Source of the DNA: Clusia tigrina
Taxonomy: Eukaryota; Arthropoda; Insecta; Diptera; Clusiidae
DNA: 64,000 bases
Assembly (NCBI GenBank): GCA_920105625.2
Contig: OV050030.1
Coordinates: forward strand, 323,804,140-323,868,139
Reading direction: 5' to 3'
The translations under genes and the position numbers were made by a program. The notes beneath the pieces are model-generated. The model saw only the letters and a program-made list of their open reading frames with translations. It was not told the origin of the DNA and did no database searches. Positions 1 through 10,073 of this stretch are shown piece after piece; position 1 is the first letter of the stretch, and each line of letters begins with the position of its first letter.

Positions 1-841
1 AATTTACATATTTTTTCAAAGAGTTTGTTTTTATATTCGGTGCCCATGTCCGTTAGTATCTGTTGAATAGGTCCGTGAACTAAGATGCAGTTTTCTACTA
101 TAGCTTTGGCTACTATATTTGCTGTCTTGCTGGGTATTGCTACTGTTATTAGAAATTTATATAAATCACAAATTATTGTGAGAGCGTATTCATTCCCGTT
201 AAACGATTTTGGAAGAGGCCCTATAGTATCGATTTGAACAACGTCAAAAGCGGTTGCTGGTGTACCCGTTATGACTAAGGGTTCTTTGCTATTTTTACCA
301 GACTTATTTTTCTTACAATTTTCACAATTTTTAACGTAAGACTTCACGTCTGAAGCCATGTTTTTCCATGTGTATTGTCGTCTAATTTTTGATAACAATC
401 TTGTGACACCTGGGTGTCCTCCGAATGTAGGGTTGTCATGATATTTTTGAAGTATTTCTAGTTTTTGTGTTCGTGAAGAGATTTTGGTTAACAGTGGTGT
501 TATACCAATTGTTACCTTTTTTAAGATTTTGTTACCTACCTTTTTAAATTCCTCTATATCAATATGTTTAAACAAATTGTCATTGATCGCGATCTTTATA
601 CATTTAAAGTTATTATTGCCAACTGCTTTTTCAAGTTTGAGAAGTAATTGCTCTAGCGCAATTTTCTCATGAGCAATAAAATCTTTTGTATCAAGTTCAA
701 ATATTTTTTTCTTTTCATGGAATAATAATAAATTTGAGGATTCTTTTAATATTTTATTTATGGTGCACCCTTTTGTTATAAATGTAAGGCGAGGTAACTT
801 TTTCACTTTTTGACTAGTAATTGTGTTATACACATGTTGTG
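1..841 (-). CDS. pol: gypsy-1 integrase region of pol (partial)
   Basis: The minus frame is open from about 480 to the window start. The HHCC zinc-binding domain is visible: histidines in KYHDNPTFGGHPG (about 455-408) and cysteines in NCENCKK (about 330-310). The DDE core follows, with the first aspartate in VVQIDTIGPL (about 240-210) and the second in ILTDMGTEY (about 60-30). The catalytic glutamate lies beyond the window. The stretch 480-841 encodes the lysine-rich linker between RNase H and integrase. The enzyme would join element cDNA to host DNA in the nucleus. This is the best preserved part of gypsy-1. Confidence 0.9.
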
Positions 842-2228
842 TTACGTCTTGTTCAGTTTGTGTGGTTTTAGTGTTAGGGGGTGTGTTTTTAGACTTGGAC
901 CTTGTGATAATTTGTACGAGTTTTCTTCTTTAAGTCGCTTGATTTGCCCGAAATCAATGCGAGATAATACGTCTGCGCCGCAATTATCTTCACCTTTGAT
1001 ATATTCTATATCAAAATCGAACTGCTCGAAGTCAAGCCTCATTCTTGTTAGTTTAGAGGAAGGATTTTTCATTGCAAACAGGTATGTTAACGGTTTATGA
1101 TCGCTTTTTATGAGGAATTTGGTACAATAAATGTATGGTTTAAAAAATGTATAGCCCAATGAATTGCCGTCAGCTCTTGTGCTATGACTGACTTTTTAGA
1201 TTCCCCTTTTGTAAATGTTTTCGAGGCAAACGCAATGGGTAATTGTGTACCGTTGTAATTTTGGCTTAACACAGCGCCACAAGCTATTTTTCTTGCATCA
1301 GTGGATATACAGAAAGGTTTTTCAAAATTTGGATATTTTAATATTTTGGGTGTTAGTAAAGAATTTTTTAGATATGCAAATGAGTTCTCACAATCAGTTG
1401 TCCAAATGAAAGGAGATTTCTTTCTTGCTAATTTAGTAATGTGTGTTGCATGATTAGCGAAATTTGGAATGAATCGTCTGTAATAGTTAACGAATGCTAT
1501 GAACCTTTTGCATTCGTCAGCATTTGTTGGTTTTGGATATGAAAGAATTTTTTCAAACTTTGATTCATCTGGTAAGAAGGCTTTATCTGTACAATTGTGA
1601 CCTAAAATTGTTACTTGAGAGTCAAAAAATTTGCATTTGTCTGGGTGAAGTTTGAGATTTGTTTCCCTACAGATTTCAAAAACTGTTTTCAGATTATCGA
1701 TCATGTGATTTTCGGAACAGCCTATTACTATCATGCATATAAATGAATGTTTCGCCTGGCCCGAGGCCAGATAATGCAATATTCATCATTCGCTGGAATG
1801 AGTTGGGTGCAATTTTTAATCCAAATGGTAATCGTTTGAATCTAAAAGACCCTTGATCGGATGAGAATGATGTTATATTTCTTGATTCTTCTTCAAGTTC
1901 AATTTGGTGAAAACCCGAGATTAAATCTAGTATTTAGCGCGACCCACTTGATCGAGAATGTCATCGATTCTTGGTAGTGGGTATTTGTCTGACTCAAGTT
2001 TTTTGTTAACCTTTCTATAATCTATCACAAGTCTCCATTTTTTTCTGAAGAATTTGGTAAGGATTTCTTTGGAACCAGGAGAATTGGACTATTGTATTTT
2101 GATACCGATGGTTCAACTATGTTATCTTTAATTAGTTTTTCTATGTGTTTATTAATTTCAGGTTTATGATTACGAGGTAACCTGTAGTTTTTAATATAGA
2201 CTGCTGTTTCATCTTTCAAATGCAACAT
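842..2228 (-). pseudogene. pol: gypsy-1 reverse transcriptase and RNase H, broken
   Basis: Minus-strand motifs in order are YNSPILLVPKK (near 2090), VIDYRK (near 2020), DLISGFHQIE (near 1900), RLPFGL, then the thumb and RNase H with STDA, SDHKPL and NPSSKL. Lesions seen directly: a stop and short deletion near 1932 just before DLISGF; a deletion at about 1730-1737 that removes both aspartates of the catalytic YxDD box; and frame changes near 2028 and 1130. Loss of the two aspartates alone should abolish polymerase activity. RNase H normally removes the RNA strand during element replication. Confidence 0.9.
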
Positions 2229-2417
2229 TTGTTTATAAAAATTGTTAAAAGTGCAAGTATCAGTCTCTAATGCGAATATGTCTGTATAGTTTGAACATAG
2301 TTTACTTAATTTATCTGTGTGATATAATGGACAATTTTGGGTTAATTGATCTAGTATGGTATTCTTTCGACCTTCAGTATTATCTTTCTTGTTTATGTTA
2401 ACTCTATGGTAATCATT

Positions 2418-2975
2418 TTATGTTTTAGTTTTAATGTTATCTTGTTTGAGAAAAACATTTTTGTCGGTTGTGTTAATTATTCTGACATATGGGTTTTTCG
2501 TATTAATTATTGTGTTTGCTATTATAATACCATTTTCTAACTCTTGGATTGGGATTAGTATATCTTCTTCCTCATGTATATGGATTTTCCTAATTAGTTC
2601 TGCTTTTGCTGGTAAGCTAAGTACTTCTTTTGTAGGATAATCTGAAATTTTTATTTCTAATTGCCTTTTTATAGAGTGCGGTCGGATTATCAACCAACTT
2701 GGACCATTATTCTGGTAATCTAATACACAATTCAATTGTTTTATGAAGTCTAGTCCTATAAGGCCATTGCATGGAATTGGAAAATTTTCGTCGACTATCT
2801 GAAAATGTTTGTAAATTTCTGAATTATTTATGTAGAGTGTAGCTATAGTAAGACCTAATGTTTTTATGGTACCATTTCCTATTATTTTTAAATTGTAAAT
2901 GTGATTTTTGTTTATTGGAATATTACCATTTGTTGATATTTTATAAATACTTATTTCTGAGCCTGTGTCTAGCAA
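2418..2975 (-). CDS. pol: gypsy-1 aspartic protease region
   Basis: An open minus frame of about 185 codons begins with LDTGSEISIYK, the DTG active-site signature of a retropepsin. About 80 residues later comes NGLIGLDFIKQL, the flap and hydrophobic ILG-like region. The enzyme would cleave Gag-Pol in assembling particles. It lies between gag (3062 upward) and RT (2228 downward), as expected for Ty3/gypsy. It is probably part of one pol frame rather than a separate gene, so the first methionine here is not a real start. Confidence 0.85.
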   Translation of the reverse strand: MLDTGSEISIYKISTNGNIPINKNHIYNLKIIGNGTIKTLGLTIATLYINNSEIYKHFQIVDENFPIPCNGLIGLDFIKQLNCVLDYQNNGPSWLIIRPHSIKRQLEIKISDYPTKEVLSLPAKAELIRKIHIHEEEDILIPIQELENGIIIANTIINTKNPYVRIINTTDKNVFLKQDNIKTKT

Positions 2976-3061
2976 AAACGTTGACTTATAATCATTTAGT
3001 GATGTGTTGACGGTGACAAAATTACTAAATGAGAGATTTACCTTTAATAATGTTGCAATAT

Positions 3062-4215
3062 TTAGTTTTGGGCATCCCCCAGTTGGGCACTCTGGAGGTG
3101 CTCTGCGTTTTCCGGTGCTTCTGTGTATCGGACATTACTATTTGGGTTATTACGGCCCCTATTGTTATTGTTGTTGTAGCCGTTATTTCTACCTGGATTA
3201 AAATTATTACTTTGGTTATAATTGTTATTGTTGTTGAAATTGTTATTTCTACCTATATTAAAATTGTTTCTTTGATTGTAGTTTCTATTAGTTCTATTCC
3301 CTCTGTAGGAGTTGTTTCCTCTGTAGGACTTATTTCCTCGACCCCTATATTTTCTATTTATATAATTTATTTGTAGGGTGCTTGAACTATCTGCCCCTAA
3401 CTCAATAAATTTAGCGATTGCGTCACTAGTTGTGTTAAATTGACCTGCTCTCATTAGCATTTTTACCTCTTCTGATCTTGCTTTTGTTTTTATGGCCTTG
3501 ACCACAGACTGTGCTGAGTATGTTTTTGCGACCTGTGGTGGCATGCCATCAGATATATAGGCACTTTCGAGTTGTTGTGTAAGTGATTCAATTCGCGTTT
3601 CACACCTGAAGTTAGAGTGTTTTTATTGCTTCAATAGTTTCCTCGTTTGTTAGCAATCTACTCGCTGTTTGCAAGAGTTTTGTGTTAATTAGAGAGATTG
3701 CTAAAACATCATGATCTTCTTTGATTGAGTTTAGCACATCTAAAGCATTAACGAACTTGTTTAAATTTTCTACTTTGCCATCAAACTCAGGCAATAGTTT
3801 TGTTGCTGTTGTGATGAACTCAATTGGTGTCATTTTGCCTATTTTTTGTTGTTCGTCCGTTTCAATATCCGATTCTTCGTTATCTGTTAATTCTGGCAAT
3901 TTAATATCTATAAATTTTGTAATATCTCTAATGATTGTGTTTGATATGAGCAGTTTATTAAACAGAGCTTATAGCCTTGATTTTAGTGTTATGAAGAATT
4001 CATCAAATTCTTCTTTATGAGGAGTACTAACTGCTGGGTAATCTACCTAGTTCAGATATGGAGTTGTGTAAATAAAGGGGTGTATTCAAATGTTTTAGCT
4101 TGGTGCTTTGTGATGGCACCTGACTTTTATTTAAACATTTATACGCTCTATCAAATTCTATTTTTATTTCCTGCAGTTTGTGCACTATGCTTTCCCATTT
4201 TACCAATGTGGACAT
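3062..4215 (-). pseudogene. gag: gypsy-1 gag, frameshifted
   Basis: Three minus-strand pieces in different frames make up a Gag: 4215-4027 (N-terminal helical part starting MSTLVKWE), 3899-3612 (LLPEFDGKVENLNKF, a capsid-like gypsy motif) and 3544-3062. The last piece ends in a long N/R/G/Y-rich tail with YRGN repeats and the terminal motif RYTEAPENAEH. No CCHC zinc knuckle is present; gypsy-group Gags often use a basic tail instead. Several stops separate the pieces. The protein would form the particle shell. Confidence 0.85.
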
Positions 4216-4329
4216 ACCTCAGAGTTCAAGACAAAGATAATATTTTATTTTTTCGAGAATCGCAAAAAAAAAATAGTTAACGGAATTGCAGAATCGAAAG
4301 TTACTTATAAACATGTAATTAAACGCAAA

Positions 4330-4690
4330 AAATCCAATCGAAAGTTTACTTTATTACTTATAATAATCTGCAACCAAACCACCGTCTCCTTCCAGCACAT
4401 CATATCAGAATGCAACATAATAGACCAGATATGTCTCAAATATAATAAAACAATAAAAGAAATAATAATCAACATAACAAGCGAAAACATCTCCATATTC
4501 ATAAAAATAGTAAGATATTTCGGAGGAATATTTTTTGAAATTTAACGCATCAACTACAATAAAATAAAATATAGGCCGAAAACCCTAGCCGTTAGTGCCT
4601 TAGCTTTAAGCTTAACATTAAGTTCTTTGTATAATTATCTATACCAATAAACACGATATAAAAAAAAATAAAATAAAATAAAAAATAAAT
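4330..4690 (+). mobile_element. 5'-truncated LINE 3' end (Jockey/I-like) with A-rich tail
   Basis: A plus frame ending at 4545 reads FQHIISECNIIDQ and then a hydrophobic tail. It resembles the C-terminus of a non-LTR ORF2, whose zinc-finger-like HII-EC segment is typical. About 110 bases of 3' UTR follow, then an A-rich tail of AAATAAAATAAAA type at about 4657-4690. Orientation is opposite to gypsy-1, into whose 5' region it seems to have inserted. The 5' boundary is uncertain and no clear target-site duplication was found. Confidence 0.6.
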
Positions 4691-4744
4691 ATTATCTATA
4701 CGTTCATTATTCATAATTTAATTAATACATTTACTTAGCTTAGC

Positions 4745-4915
4745 TGTTGGTGGTTCTGATGTTGATTTTTCTATTGTCCTTGATGTTGATGATGTTGTTT
4801 GTGATTTTGATGTTGCAGTTGATGATGTTCATTTTGCTGTTGCGATTGATTTTTAGGATGTTGATTTTGCTGTTGCAGTTGATGTTGAGGATGTTGCAGT
4901 TGACATGTGGTAGGC
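4745..4915 (-). repeat. Low-complexity TTG/GATGTTG-rich tract
   Basis: A run of related TTGATGTTG, TTGCAGTTGATG and TTGCTGTTGC words fills this interval. On the minus strand it reads as CAG/CAA/CAT-like triplets coding S, T, A, N, K or Q/H depending on frame. It follows the small membrane-protein-like ORF upstream of gag and could be coding low complexity or simple sequence. No function can be assigned. Confidence 0.55.
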
Positions 4916-4958
4916 TGCTATGATTCCTTGTATATTATTATTATTTGAATTTATAATT

Positions 4959-5181
4959 ATATGCGTGCAGTTGGTATGTGGAGCAATTTTTTGAAAAGTT
5001 TTCGCACTGTGACATACGCTGCCACGATAAATGTTATCATTGCAATTATTTGCCACGATTCTTTTTTGTTACTTTGTTCTTGTTTGTTTTCAAGATTTTC
5101 TTCTATTCTACCGTGCTCAACTGTCTTGCCCCCTCATAACCGGAGAGGGCTAACACTTAATGCTTTCTTCCACCAAGACAT
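4959..5181 (-). pseudogene. Small ORF with a predicted membrane segment, one internal stop
   Basis: Starting at an ATG at 5181-5179 (MSWWKKALS...) the minus frame meets a TGA after about 15 codons. It then stays open through a charged stretch (ENLENKQEQ) and a hydrophobic segment (IIAMITFIVAAYVTV) to a basic end near 4959. If the TGA is a mutation, this is a roughly 74-residue single-pass protein. It begins 18 bases after the stop of the neighbouring small ORF. I do not recognise the family. It could belong to the gypsy-1 leader or to an unrelated element. Confidence 0.4.
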
Positions 5182-5199
5182 TTTCAATAAATATTTTTA

Positions 5200-5355
5200 T
5201 TAGCTCTTGTGTGGATAAATAGTTCCGTAACTATTTGTTACTTCGCTATACTCGTATAGCGAATTACCGAATTGTTTAAGTATGTCGTATTCAAGCCCGT
5301 CTTTTATGATCTTTTTTTTCAATATGAATTTTTTATATTCTAGACCAAACGGCAT
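5200..5355 (-). CDS. Small ORF of unknown function (51 aa)
   Basis: ATG at 5355-5353 to a TAA at 5202-5200 on the minus strand. The product is lysine- and tyrosine-rich (begins MPFGLEYKKF, ends SYGTIYPHKS), has no membrane segment and matches no family I know. A second small ORF follows after 18 bases in the same direction, which suggests a linked pair. Length alone cannot exclude chance in AT-rich DNA, but the even amino-acid composition argues for past coding. Confidence 0.35.
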   Translation of the reverse strand: MPFGLEYKKFILKKKIIKDGLEYDILKQFGNSLYEYSEVTNSYGTIYPHKS

Positions 5356-5879
5356 TTTACGATTTGTCTTTTAACGTTTTCATAAAGTTTCATTTCACTT
5401 ATTTATACACACACACTTATTTACACACGCACACTGCCTGAATGGCAGGAACTTTATACTTTACAGGACCCGATCTGGCAGAATAGCCATGTTATTAAAA
5501 GACGGGTTGTTATTTTATTAAAGTTCATTTATTAATCAGATCGGACCGGTACACGGCAGTATCCGATATCAGCGTCTTTTAATGGTTGAACACTTAATTG
5601 TTAAACTAATAAAATATTCTACTTATATATTATTGAATACAAACCAAACCGTAACCGCATATGTGAGCAATGTGTGAGCAATGTGTTATTTTCATACTTC
5701 CTAACTATGTCAAAAAGTTTGCAATTACCAATTCACACTTGTGTCACATATTTCTGAAGTATGTCAAAGGGTTTGAATTACCAGTCACATACAATAAAAG
5801 ACTCAATTGACTCATTCAACGTTATGGCACGGTTTACTTGTGTTTTGTTGGTTACCTATTTTTTACTCAGGCAACGCAA
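5356..5879. other. Unassigned AT-rich stretch with an imperfect direct repeat
   Basis: No supported gene. It contains a short CA/TA-rich patch (about 5405-5435). It also has two imperfect copies of a unit like TATGTCAAA...TTTG..AATTACCA at about 5705-5740 and 5760-5790. It separates the small minus-strand ORFs from the BEL/Pao scrap and may hold LTR sequence of either, but no boundary could be fixed. Confidence 0.4.
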
Positions 5880-6560
5880 TCAGCTGTTACTGCATCTCCA
5901 GCCGTCAGAACCTACTCGGTCGATTTGGTAAACGTCGTCACAGAAATCAGCAGCAACCCACTCGCACATGGGAGCATCGTAAGGCGGCCAAGTAATTTTG
6001 GCAACGGCTTTAGTGATAGTCAAGGACACTATAGGTACATACAAGTTGGGCAAAGCCCTATTAGATTCATGCTCTCAGCTCAACTTCATCACCGATGACT
6101 TCGCGCAAAAACTTCGTCTTCGTGAGAAACATTATGTGGACGTTCGTAGCATTGGTGAATCGTTAACCAGTCTTAGGACCCGCACGACCACGACCATAAA
6201 ATCGCTGACTTCAGCATTTCAACTGTCGCTTCAATTTGGAATCACTTCGCACATAGCACACCAGATCGACACGTCCAATTGCAACTTGCCGGCCATCGAC
6301 CTATTGTTAGGAACAGAGGCTCTCTTTGACTCTCTTTCTGTTGGACAAATTATACTGGGTTCCAACTTCCCTACAGCACTGGTGGTATCATTGTAAGTCT
6401 GCCATTTAAAGACAACCCCATTTGTCTCGGAGATTCCTTCGACATCGCTCGTCGGTGGTTCCTCGTGCTTGAGAGGTGCCTTCTACGTTCGCCCGAAATT
6501 CGTCCGCAGTACATTGCCTTCATGGAAGAGTTCTTGGGCACATGTCAGTAGTAGCACAAC
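5880..6560 (+). pseudogene. pol: BEL/Pao fragment D: protease joined to start of RT
   Basis: A plus frame at 5998-6396 carries the BEL/Pao A17-type protease: ALLDSCSQLNFIT (active-site D; the usual G-S is C-S here), AQKLRL and LLLGTEALF. It continues past a small break into VSLPFKDN, DIARRWFLVLERCLLR and YIAFMEEF, the conserved N-terminal RT segment of BEL/Pao. The roughly 100 codons that normally separate these parts are missing and the frame stops near 6550. It is a relic without LTRs. Related copies lie at 29905-32520, 38647-40425 and 52690-52960. Confidence 0.8.
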
Positions 6561-7320
6561 CAAACTTGAACTGACACTGCTTTTGTGAATAGCGAAGTGA
6601 CGGTTGCAATTTTTTTGGTGCGGAATTTATTTCTGAAAATCTACCAAAGGTAGTAATAATAAATTGTGCGAAAATTGTGGAAAGGGTAGCCGAATAGCTA
6701 ACCCTGGTGATAAGTGCAGATTCGCGACCGTAAGATAAATAAGGTATTTGATGTGTGGTTTCTGCAGTGAGTTGCGGCAGTTTTGCCTCTGTTTCGCTTA
6801 TCCGCACGGCAGAGCGTAACCTGCAGCGACCTCCGCCTACATAGTGCAGTGATTTGGCGAAAATACCAGCCCCCGTGCAGCGAAGCGTAATTTGGAGGAA
6901 CACTGCAGATACGACAATTTCTGCACCTAGACGAATATAATTTATTCCTTTAAACTTTAATTAAATTGCCTACGCGTCGCGACTTATGCAAGTTCCCGCC
7001 TCTCAATTGGTTTATCTGCAAAATTTGCGTTGGAAGCTGTGCATTTAGTGTAGTGTAGGAGTGCAGCGCGCTCATCTGAGCAAAGAGATTGAGACTCTAA
7101 AAAAAATTTAAAAAAAGTGTTGCCAACGCCATTGGACGCAAGGTAAGTATTGCATTTAGTGTTTTTTACATTTATTACTTTTTCCCCGTTCCCCCTTTTT
7201 TGCCCCTTCTTAAATTTTTTAAGGTTAAAAAGGGAAAATACCATTACTTATAATTATATTTATTAATACCATTTTTACTTATAATTTTTGGGTTTTTGGA
7301 TAGAAAAATTAGCGTTCAGC
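6561..7320. other. Unassigned stretch with a strong 5' splice-site-like sequence
   Basis: No coding region or known element was recognised. Sequence up to about 7080 is of average composition; downstream it becomes T-rich. At 7140-7149 the string AAGGTAAGTAT matches a consensus splice donor, with GT at 7143-7144. A host non-coding exon or the leader of an unrecognised element are both possible. Confidence 0.4.
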
Positions 7321-7539
7321 GATCGCCTCCCGGGGGGCGATAAATAATTTTAGGTACTAGTGCGCGGCTAGTCGCAAGAGTAAATGCTGCAGGGAGCGGC
7401 GGATGCGGTTCTCCAGAGGAGGAAAGCACAGAGCGCGCTACGGTCGACCCATGTGGCGAAGAGGTGTTAACACCCACAACGAATATGGATACTAGCGACA
7501 CTAGCAAAAATGGGGAATAAAATAGACCATCATGATGGA
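7321..7539 (+). mobile_element. R1/LOA-B 5'-end fragment, left copy
   Basis: This piece begins GATCGCCTCCCGG and matches, with a few substitutions and small indels, the first roughly 220 bases of the R1/LOA-B copy starting at 24675. It stops at CATCATGATGG and joins gypsy-2 integrase sequence. Only the 5' end is kept, the reverse of ordinary LINE truncation, so a deletion or recombination must have joined it to gypsy-2. The CATCATGATGG at the junction may be shared microhomology. Confidence 0.8.
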
Positions 7540-8509
7540 TTTCTGCTACTGAATACGGACCTACCCAAACAAGTGAGAACTTGTTTCTCCTAGCCTGGTT
7601 CTTCATGAGTACTTGGTCACCCACATGAAATATTACTGGGTTTAGTACCTTGTTGTAGGCTTCCCTGGCTACTCGGTTAGCACAATCCTGGTTTTCTCTA
7701 AACAATTCGTGAGCTCGCGGTAGCTGATATTTTTGCACTTTATTGGGGTTGTGAACATTGTATACAGGCGCACATTTGCGTTTCAGATTTGCTGACATGT
7801 TGAAATCAAACCCGTAGAGTGTTCCAAACGGAGTTTGCTTCGTTGATACATGCACAGTATTATTGTGTACATGCATTGCTGTGGTCAACCATTGATCCCA
7901 ATTCGAGCCGTCTTCCTTGGCAAAACTACGCAAGTACTCGGCCAGTGGTCGATGACTACGCTCCAATGAGCCATTTGCCTGTGGATGATATGGTGTTATG
8001 TGCAACTTCTTGATTCCCAGCATTTGACAAGTTTCTGAGAATAATTTCGATACAAAATTGGAACCATTGTCGGTTATCAAAACCTTAGGTATGTTGTATC
8101 GTGCTATAATTTCATCAAAGAATGCTTTGGCTACCGTACTTCCTTCAGCATCGGGTATAGCCACACACGCCATATACTTTGAGAAATCATCTTGGAACGT
8201 CAATATGTACTTGTTTCCTGAAACTGTCTCAGATAGAATACCTACAATATCCATGTGAACTTTATTAAATGGTTGTTTTGGTGTGTCAGTTAACACCTTT
8301 GGCATCTTTGTCAGCCTTGAACTTTTGTTGGTCTGACATTTTGGATACCTCTTTACATACTTTTTTATGTCTCTGAGCATACCTTTCCAACCGTTTACTC
8401 GTCTAATTCTGTCATGAGTTTTCCAGAATCCCTGGTGTCCATGTAGAGGTGAATCATGGAATACCTTTAACACTGCCGGGATATCCTTTATATCCTCCAG
8501 CCATTCCAC
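7540..8509 (-). CDS. pol: gypsy-2 integrase
   Basis: An open minus frame holds the zinc-binding domain (H in FHDSPLHGHQG; cysteine in YPKCQTN, the first of the usual C-x-x-C pair being replaced). It also holds a full DDE core: D in HMDIVG, D in ITDNGSNFV, E in NGSLERSHRPL. WVGPYSVAEI of the C-terminal domain follows. The frame then continues by chance into antisense R1/LOA-B sequence down to 7316, giving a chimeric tail. A stop upstream (near 8700) separates it from RNase H. Integration activity is unlikely without the rest of pol. Confidence 0.88.
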
Positions 8510-8701
8510 ACTACTGACTCTTTGTTCATTGCCATTGTCACCCGCATTGCTAACATTTCTTGTTGCATCAATTTTATCCTATTGAATTCTTCCGGCCTTC
8601 TCTTCCTCTGACTTTGCTTTGACCCTAGTTTGCACTGCTGATATCTTTTGTGCTTGCGGTACTCTGCTGAGCGCATCCGCATTCAGATTCTTTTTCCCAG
8701 G

Positions 8702-9992
8702 TTAGTATATGATTTCAAAATCATACTCAGACAATTGGTGTCTGAACCTGGCTAGCCTAGATGTTTGGTATTTCAAATTGGCTATGCCTCTGAACGGCTG
8801 GTGATCAGTATATATCTTAAATGGGCGTCCTAGCAGATATGCCCTAAAATTCTTCGTAGCCCACACTATGGCTAGGAATCCCTTTTCTATTGTGGAGTAT
8901 CTTTTCTCCGTATCGCTCAGCGCTCTGCTTGCGAATGCTATTGGTCGGTCATTACCGACTACCCCTTGTGACAATACTGCCCCTAATGCTTCATTGCTAG
9001 CATCAGTGTTCAACAAAAAAGTCTGCTTGTAGTCGGGGTAGGCCAAAATCGGTAGCGAGCTAATTATTTCCTTTAGCCTCTCGTATGCTTGCTGACAGCT
9101 CTTTCCATTCGAACTTTGCTTCTTTTCGTAGCAACTTGTTAATCGGCAACGCAATTCCGGCTAGTCCTTCTACGAACTTTCTGTAATAGTTCACTAGTCC
9201 TGGGAATGCTTGCACTTCCTTTCTATTTCTCGGAATCGCTAAATTTTTAACGCATTCCACCTTCTGCGGGTCAGGCAGTGGTCCTGCCTCTTAGCAACGA
9301 TGGCCTAAATAAACCACCTCTCTTCGCAAAAATTGACATTTCTCCGTGTTCAATTTCAAATTGTGTTCTCGTAATTTCTGGAGCACCTTGCACAAGCGTT
9401 GCGAATGCTGCTGCAAGTTCTTCCCATAAATTACAATATCATCTTGATACACAAATCAATCTAACCCTTGCAAGCCTGTTAGCACATGGTTCATTAGTCG
9501 TTGGAAGGTATCCGGTGCTCCTGTTAATCCAAACGACAATCTGTTAAACTCATAATGCCCTAAACCGGTGCTGAACGCGGTTTTCTGATTATCTTCGGTA
9601 TCCACCAGAACTTGGTGGTAGCCACTCACTAAATCAAGTGAAGAAAAATATCGACTGTGTCCCAGTTGGTCCAGAATCTCTTCTATCCTTGGTATCGGGA
9701 ACACCTGCTTGATAGTGGCGTCGTTCAATTTCCTAAAATCGTCAACCATCCTCCACTTCTTCTGACCATGAGCAACTCCCTTCTTTGGTACCAAAATTAT
9801 TGGTGAATTCCAAGGCGAGATACTCGGTGAAATTATGTTATCTTTTAACATTCCTTCCACTTGCCTATTTACCTCATCTTTGTGAGCTAGTGGCAATCTG
9901 TATTGCTTCTGATTTATTGGCGGTTGATCCACTCTAGTAGGTATTTCATGCTCTACCTCTGGTGTATACGTCAGCTGGTCTCCTTCCAGCAA
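8702..9992 (-). pseudogene. pol: gypsy-2 reverse transcriptase and RNase H, broken
   Basis: Motifs on the minus strand are SPWNSPIILVPKKG, MVDDFRKLND, SSLDLVSGYHQV, LSFGLTGAP, the catalytic YQDD (9449-9438), thumb VNYYRKFVEG, then RNase H NTDASNEALGAVLSQ and TDHQPF. Lesions: TGA at 9458-9456 four codons before YQDD, a TAA near 9293, a frameshift near 9120 and a stop near 8702. All catalytic aspartates I can see are kept, so decay is by stops rather than active-site loss. Confidence 0.9.
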
Positions 9993-10073
9993 AAATATGT
10001 CATGGAATGATGTACAAATGGCTTCTATTGATGCCTTTTCTTCTGAATTTACGCTTGGGTCTAACTTCAGTGA

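Larger units (their letters stand above)
1..4215 (-). mobile_element. gypsy-1: Ty3/gypsy (errantivirus-like) element, runs off the left edge
   Basis: Read on the minus strand the order is gag (to about 3062), protease (2975-2418), RT and RNase H (2228-842) and integrase (about 840 to the window start). This is the gag-PR-RT-RNH-IN order of Metaviridae. The asparagine- and RGN-rich Gag tail ending in a TEAPEN motif and the protein style resemble the gypsy/17.6/297 group. No LTR or primer-binding site was recognised on the 5' (right) side, and the 3' end lies outside the window. Gag and RT carry frameshifts, stops and a deletion, so the copy is dead, although the integrase frame stays open. Whether it has env cannot be seen. 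Confidence 0.9.

Noticed and set aside
810..1100. Plus-strand open frame of 96 codons
   Set aside because: It is antisense to gypsy-1 RNase H, which has recognisable motifs on the minus strand; same reasoning removes most other overlapping frames.
4745..4915. Possible CRISPR-like or satellite array
   Set aside because: The repeated words are short and irregular, without spacers of constant length; this is simple triplet-like sequence.
5134..5181. LRL-stop-GG in the small ORF as a ubiquitin-like tail
   Set aside because: The short string is in the wrong place (N-terminal) and interrupted by a stop; no ubiquitin fold precedes it.
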